The notes under the pieces were generated by a model. The model had not been told where the DNA came from. It ran no database searches and saw nothing but the letters and a program-made list of their open reading frames with translations. Shown here piece after piece: positions 4,952 to 6,260 of a stretch of 6,260 nt of DNA. The position numbers were made by a program, and so were the translations under genes. Source of the DNA: Merdivivens faecigallinarum (GTDB taxonomy: Bacteria > Bacteroidota > Bacteroidia > Bacteroidales > UBA932); the NCBI GenBank assembly GCA_017695055.1, contig JADILY010000088.1:1-6260 (forward strand), given 5' to 3'. Position 1 is the first letter of the stretch. Each line of letters begins with the position of its first letter.

Positions 4952-4973
4952 CCGCCCTATAATCTACTATCTC

Positions 4974-6260
4974 CTACCAGATAGAAGCCCTCTTTTCAGG
5001 AGCGAGGTACATACCGTCTTCAGGAACAATGCCGAAAGCATCGTACCATGCCTGTACATGAGGCAGGATGGCATTTACACGCCATTCGCCGAGCGAGTGT
5101 ACGTCCATCTGGGTGAGATAACGGATCTGCTCGTCGCGGATGTTTGTCGCCCAAAGGTTTGCGTACGCGATGAAGAACCTCTGTTCAGGAGTGAAGCCGT
5201 CCTTTACAGGCAGCGGAGCTGAAGCCGTTGCATTCCTGAATGCCTGGAAAGCTACCTGGATACCGCCGAAATCGGCTATGTTCTCTCCAAGGGTAAGCGA
5301 ACCGTTTGCATAAAGGCCCGGCAATACTTCAATCGCATCGAACCAGTCTACAAGCACCTGCGCCCTTGCCTTGAAGTTGTCCGCATCGGACTGGGACCAC
5401 CAGTCGGCGAGGTTGCCGTTCTTGTCATAAAGCCTGCCCTGGTCATCGAAACCGTGTGTCATCTCATGGCCTATCACCACGCCAATCGCGCCGTAGTTGA
5501 AAGCATCATCGGCATCCATATCGAAGAAAGGATACTGGAGAATGCCGGCAGGGAAGCAAATCTCATTCGTCGTAGGGTTGTAATATGCATTGACCGTCTG
5601 AGGGGTCATGTGCCATTCGGTCCTGTCCACAGGCTTGCCGGCCTTGGATATCAGATAGTCATATTCGAAAACGCTTGCCCTGACTATGTTTGCGAAATAA
5701 GAATCGTTCTTGATTTCGAGGGCCGAATAATCCCTCCATTTGTCAGGATAACCCACCTTTACATAGAAGGTGGAAAGCTTCTCGAGTGCCTTTTCCTTTG
5801 TAGAGTCGCTCATCCACTCCAACGCCGAAATACGCTCTCCGAGAGACTTTTTGAGATTGTCTATCAGGGTTATCATGCGTTCCTTTGCCCGAGGAGGGAA
5901 ATATTTTTCCACATACATGCGGCCGACCTCTTCACCAAGCACGCCGTCGACCGTAGCCACGGCCCTTTTCCAGCGAGGCTTGATTTCTTTCCGGCCGGAA
6001 ATCACCTTACCGTAAAATTCGAAGTTCTCGGCAACGAAGGCATCGCTCAGATACGGAGCTGCGGCATCTATGACCTTCCACTTCGGATAATTTTTCTGAT
6101 CGTCGATATTGCCTTCCGTAATCAGTTCAACGGCCTTGGCAAGAGGCTCCAGCTGTGAAACGTTCAATGTATCAACGCTGCCTGCACCGAGGACCGACAG
6201 GAAAGAATCCCAGTCCATGCCGGGGAATTGTGATACGAACTCCCGATAAGGCATCTTGTG
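4974..6260 (-). CDS. pepO: M13 family zinc metalloendopeptidase (PepO/neprilysin type), C-terminal part
   Basis: The frame is open to the window edge (His-Lys precede the Met at 6254), so that Met is internal and roughly 240-260 N-terminal residues, including any signal peptide, are missing from a usual length near 670-690. Numbering from that Met: NAYYNP (222-227) is the substrate-backbone binding motif, VIGHEMTHGFDD (260-271) carries the zinc ligands His263 and His267 and catalytic Glu264, and GENIADFGG (323-331) gives the third ligand Glu324 with Asp328. DVHSLGEWRVN (384-394) supplies the conserved His and Arg of the active site. The protein ends KRASIW; eukaryotic members end in a CxxW with a disulfide Cys that is absent here, as I recall for bacterial homologues. 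Family members cleave small peptides outside the cytoplasm, usually as periplasmic or lipid-anchored enzymes. The gene is convergent to the lipoprotein operon and ends at a clear terminator. Confidence 0.95.
   Translation of the reverse strand, partial: HKMPYREFVSQFPGMDWDSFLSVLGAGSVDTLNVSQLEPLAKAVELITEGNIDDQKNYPKWKVIDAAAPYLSDAFVAENFEFYGKVISGRKEIKPRWKRAVATVDGVLGEEVGRMYVEKYFPPRAKERMITLIDNLKKSLGERISALEWMSDSTKEKALEKLSTFYVKVGYPDKWRDYSALEIKNDSYFANIVRASVFEYDYLISKAGKPVDRTEWHMTPQTVNAYYNPTTNEICFPAGILQYPFFDMDADDAFNYGAIGVVIGHEMTHGFDDQGRLYDKNGNLADWWSQSDADNFKARAQVLVDWFDAIEVLPGLYANGSLTLGENIADFGGIQVAFQAFRNATASAPLPVKDGFTPEQRFFIAYANLWATNIRDEQIRYLTQMDVHSLGEWRVNAILPHVQAWYDAFGIVPEDGMYLAPEKRASIW

Noticed and set aside
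5454..6158. 234-codon open frame on the plus strand opposite the M13 peptidase
   Set aside because: The minus strand here encodes HEMTH, NAYYNP and the rest of the M13 domain; the plus frame is a shadow produced by codon bias, as is 5770-6015.

Overview
The window looks like a chromosomal segment of a Bacteroidales (Bacteroidota) bacterium, probably a gut-type member. The grounds are promoter motifs of the TTG/TTTG-N19-20-TAnnTTTG class used by the Bacteroidota sigma factor, short AT-rich leaders without a clear Shine-Dalgarno before most genes, two type II lipoprotein signals, a Spi-prodomain C10 cysteine protease and an M13 (PepO-like) metallopeptidase. I cannot name the genus from sequence reading alone.

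Left part (1-1447, + strand): the 3' portion of a thiD gene whose reading frame runs, with no stop and no internal start, into a complete MazG-like nucleotide pyrophosphohydrolase domain, so one polypeptide carries an HMP(-P) kinase and a pyrophosphatase-type domain. It is followed 43 nt later by a small membrane-anchored protein of a conserved Bacteroidales family without known function.

Middle left (1483-2390, - strand): a two-gene cassette of a four-helix membrane protein and a 66-residue XRE/Cro-type repressor, joined by a TAATG stop/start overlap. Just upstream of the repressor start there is a 24-bp tandem repeat that multiplies the Shine-Dalgarno-like GGAGGT segment. The cassette has a perfect-match Bacteroides-type promoter whose spacer contains the palindrome TGTAAACTTTACA, a natural operator candidate for autoregulation.

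Intergenic 2391-2745: a long, AT-rich divergent regulatory region. It contains a perfect 16-bp inverted repeat with arms 136 bp apart, some shorter repeats, and a second good promoter reading right.

Middle right (2746-4882, + strand): a two-gene operon for secreted lipoproteins. The first is a papain-like C10 (streptopain-family) protease with a Spi-type prodomain; the second, 10 nt downstream, is a 256-residue lipoprotein I do not recognise. The two share the hexapeptide YCIVDD, which in the protease lies just before the mature domain, and a second loose local match. The protease gene is visibly more AT-rich than the flanking genes, suggesting separate acquisition.

Right end (4898-6260, - strand): the C-terminal two-thirds of an M13 zinc endopeptidase, convergent to the lipoprotein operon, with an intrinsic terminator (long hairpin plus six T on the minus strand) in the gap.

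The most interesting points are the ThiD-MazG fusion, the protease/lipoprotein pair with shared peptide segments, and the promoter/operator/repeat arrangement between the divergent cassettes.
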